From contig JALCRP010000016.1 in the NCBI GenBank assembly GCA_022652735.1, positions 1 through 41,496 of the forward strand: a DNA stretch of 41,496 bases, given 5' to 3'. The notes beneath the pieces were generated by a model. It saw only the letters and a list, made by a program, of their open reading frames with translations. It was not told the DNA's origin and did no database searches. Source of the DNA: Faecalibacterium sp. GTDB lineage: Bacteria > Bacillota > Clostridia > Oscillospirales > Ruminococcaceae. Made by a program: the position numbers and the translations under genes. This document shows positions 39,838 through 41,496 of the stretch, piece by piece (within the stretch, counting starts at the first letter, position 1; every line of letters begins with the position of its first letter).

Positions 39838-40545
39838 TTACGGTTCAAAAATGGATTTCTTTTTTTGCGGCGTAGGGATGCGGCAGGCGCGGAAGTTGCC
39901 ACAGGCATCGCAGCAGGCGAAAAATACTTCGCTGATCTGGCCGATGCCGGCCGTGTGCAGCTCGGCGCGCAGCCACTGCATGTCTTTCCCGAAAGATTCA
40001 AGATTTTGCTGCAATACTTTTCCGTCGAAGATCAGGCTGACAAACACGGTTTCCGGCTCGGGCTTCTGAGAAAGATCCTTCGGGGTGACGGGGCGTTGAT
40101 CGGATTTCGGCAAAAAGCTGATCTGGCCGTTCGTCTCCATAATGGCGCATTGCAGCTGGAATAAATCATAATAGCCCGCCACGCGGCACTGCGTCAAAAA
40201 TTCGTTGAGGTCGATTTTTACTTTCAGCAGATTTTCTTTCAGGATTGTATCGTTTTCGTACAGGATTACCGGCTTGCCATTGAAAAATTTGCGTATCGGA
40301 ATACTTTTGCAGGTGGCCCAGTCAATCAGGGCCGTGAGCAGGCCGAAAAGGATCATCGCGGTAAGCGGCTCCTCCCACTCTTCGAGGTCTGTGGCAAGCT
40401 CGGCCGCGATCGAGCCGATCGTGATGCCGTTGATATAATCGAACAGGTTCATCTGATGAATCGAGCGCTTGCCCATGATGCGCGTCAGGATAAACAAAAC
40501 GGCTACAGAAAGGATGCTTTGCAAAACCACTTTCAGAATATTCAT
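39838..40545 (-). CDS. YetF/DUF421-family membrane protein
   Basis: This 235-residue protein starts with three membrane segments (SILSVAVLFILTRI, LFDYINGITIGSIAAELA, MILFGLLTALIDW). Two cytoplasmic YetF subdomains follow, with GKPVILYENDTIL and VFVSLIFDGKVLQQNLESFGKD. The family (YetF, YcaP, YrbG) is found in many Firmicutes, sometimes in sporulation or stress regulons; its function is unknown. Its C-terminal tail is unusual in carrying four cysteines in ACCDACGNFRACR. AGGTT lies before the ATG at 40545. It is divergent from the lipid kinase. Confidence 0.85.
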   Translation of the reverse strand: MNILKVVLQSILSVAVLFILTRIMGKRSIHQMNLFDYINGITIGSIAAELATDLEEWEEPLTAMILFGLLTALIDWATCKSIPIRKFFNGKPVILYENDTILKENLLKVKIDLNEFLTQCRVAGYYDLFQLQCAIMETNGQISFLPKSDQRPVTPKDLSQKPEPETVFVSLIFDGKVLQQNLESFGKDMQWLRAELHTAGIGQISEVFFACCDACGNFRACRIPTPQKKKSIFEP

Positions 40546-40647
40546 AAAAACCTCCGATGGGCAGATTTTTGAAAAACCTTGCGGCATTCGACATTTTGCG
40601 ATACTATGTAACCAGCGAGAAGCAGCGTAAGGCGGAGGAAAAGCATC

Positions 40648-41496
40648 ATGCGGTATTTGTTTTTGATTAACCCGATCGCCGGGAAAAACGATCGAAGCGG
40701 GGCGATGATCCCACAGGTGCATGCGGCGGCCGCCGCGGCGGGGATTGCAGAAAGCGACTTGCAGATTGTTCGCACCGAATATAAAGGCCATGCCCATAAG
40801 CTGGCCGAACAGGCCGCTTGCCTCGAGGGCGAGGTACGGATTTATACCATCGGCGGCGACGGCACCTTTAACGAGGCGCTTTGCGGGGCGATGGGGCATG
40901 ACAATGCGGCAGTCGGGTGCCTGCCTTATGGCAGCGGCAACGATTTTGTGCGCAGCTTTTCCGATAATCGTGCCGATTTTCAGGACATTCCCGCGCAGCT
41001 TGCCGGCGGCACGATTCAGATCGACATGATCCGTACTCAGCGCGGCTATGCGGCCTCGATTACCTCGGCCGGGCTGGATGCGCAGGTTGCCTACGGCATC
41101 CCGAAATTTCGCCGCATTCCGTTTTGCGGCGGCGAAGCCGCCTATAAATTGAGCCTCGTGAAAGAGGTTCTCGGCAAGCGCGGGCGCCGGCTGCAGTTTA
41201 CGATCGATGACCAGACGTTTACCGAAGATTGCCTGATGGTTGCCGCCTGCAACGGCCATGCCTACGGCGGCGGCTTTCTGGCGGCGCCCGAGGCGCGCCT
41301 CGATGATGGCATTCTGGACATTTTCGCCGTGCGCACCGTGCCGCTGCGGCGCATCGCTTCGCTTGTGCCGCCCGAGCTGGCCGATACGATTCTATATTTC
41401 CCCGGAAAGCACGTAGAGATTCATCCCGTGGACGATGCACGGCCGTTTATTGTAAATGTGGATGGCGAGTGTGGGCCGGATACAAGCTTGACAGCG
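40648..41496 (+). CDS. Diacylglycerol-kinase-type lipid kinase (partial, runs off the window)
   Basis: The frame from ATG 40648 (GGCGGAGG 9 bases upstream) stays open to the window end, giving 283 residues without a stop. It has the YegS/DagK fold: FLINPIAGK, GHA, the nucleotide motif IGGDGTFNEAL, PYGSGNDF and, late, VAACNGHAYGGGF and APEARLDDGILDI. Enzymes of this family phosphorylate diacylglycerol or related lipids for recycling. Only the last few residues should be missing, since family members are about 290-310 residues. Confidence 0.9.
   Translation, partial: MRYLFLINPIAGKNDRSGAMIPQVHAAAAAAGIAESDLQIVRTEYKGHAHKLAEQAACLEGEVRIYTIGGDGTFNEALCGAMGHDNAAVGCLPYGSGNDFVRSFSDNRADFQDIPAQLAGGTIQIDMIRTQRGYAASITSAGLDAQVAYGIPKFRRIPFCGGEAAYKLSLVKEVLGKRGRRLQFTIDDQTFTEDCLMVAACNGHAYGGGFLAAPEARLDDGILDIFAVRTVPLRRIASLVPPELADTILYFPGKHVEIHPVDDARPFIVNVDGECGPDTSLTA

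Noticed and set aside
1-41496. CRISPR array, insertion sequence or prophage
   Set aside because: No regularly spaced repeats, transposase, capsid or integrase sequence was seen within the window; mobile signals are limited to the ICE-type genes on the left.

Overview
The window looks like the chromosome of a GC-rich, spore-forming, strictly anaerobic Clostridia member, most likely of the Oscillospiraceae/Ruminococcaceae type. This rests on the run of sporulation genes (ylbJ-like, yqfC, yqfD, spoIIGA, sigE, sigG, ylmC/ymxH-like), the Firmicutes order yqfD-phoH-ybeY-era-yqzL-recO, a reverse rubrerythrin for oxygen defence, and TTGACA-17-TATAAT promoters. No taxonomic marker was searched, so the family level is inference.

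Region 1 (1-7250) is accessory DNA and reads as debris of an integrative conjugative element (ICE). On the minus strand are two coupled genes built from tandem ArdA/YodL-type antirestriction modules. The upstream one is joined in frame to an internal slice of a type III DNA methyltransferase (Mod). Next comes a plus-strand TetR regulator with an oleate hydratase, then the last 41 codons of a flavodoxin/ferredoxin-type protein, a cut-off S-layer-homology gene, and an ICE hypothetical gene with an attenuator-like leader. A tRNA 3'-end-like fragment lies at the right edge, shortly before an intact tRNA-Ala.

Region 2 (7300-14350) holds tRNA-Ala(GGC), then a minus-strand operon of an AraC regulator, an orphan galactose-binding-type protein and rlmD. 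A galactokinase-like gene is divergent from it. After tRNA-Thr(CGT) come a small Cys-rich protein and a YlbJ-like sporulation membrane protein on the minus strand.

Region 3 (14400-25000) is a plus-strand housekeeping and sporulation block: yqfC-yqfD, phoH-ybeY-era-yqzL-recO-mutS2, then spoIIGA-sigE and sigG. The mother-cell sigma factor, its processing protease and the forespore sigma factor are therefore encoded together. A small antisense-oriented membrane protein gene lies between sigE and sigG.

Region 4 (25000-41496) is mostly ordinary core genome: a HAD phosphatase, a PRC-barrel sporulation protein, an LTA-synthase-like sulfatase, rpsB-tsf, a YerC-type regulator, a small sporulation-like protein, a HAD/SGNH-hydrolase pair, gpsA, an orphan acidic small protein, a YjjG-like HAD phosphatase, an alpha/beta hydrolase, an ABC-F ATPase, a Gx transporter, a reverse rubrerythrin behind a clear operator-promoter, a YetF membrane protein, and a diacylglycerol-kinase-type lipid kinase that runs off the right edge. 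The most unusual material is in the first 7.3 kb.
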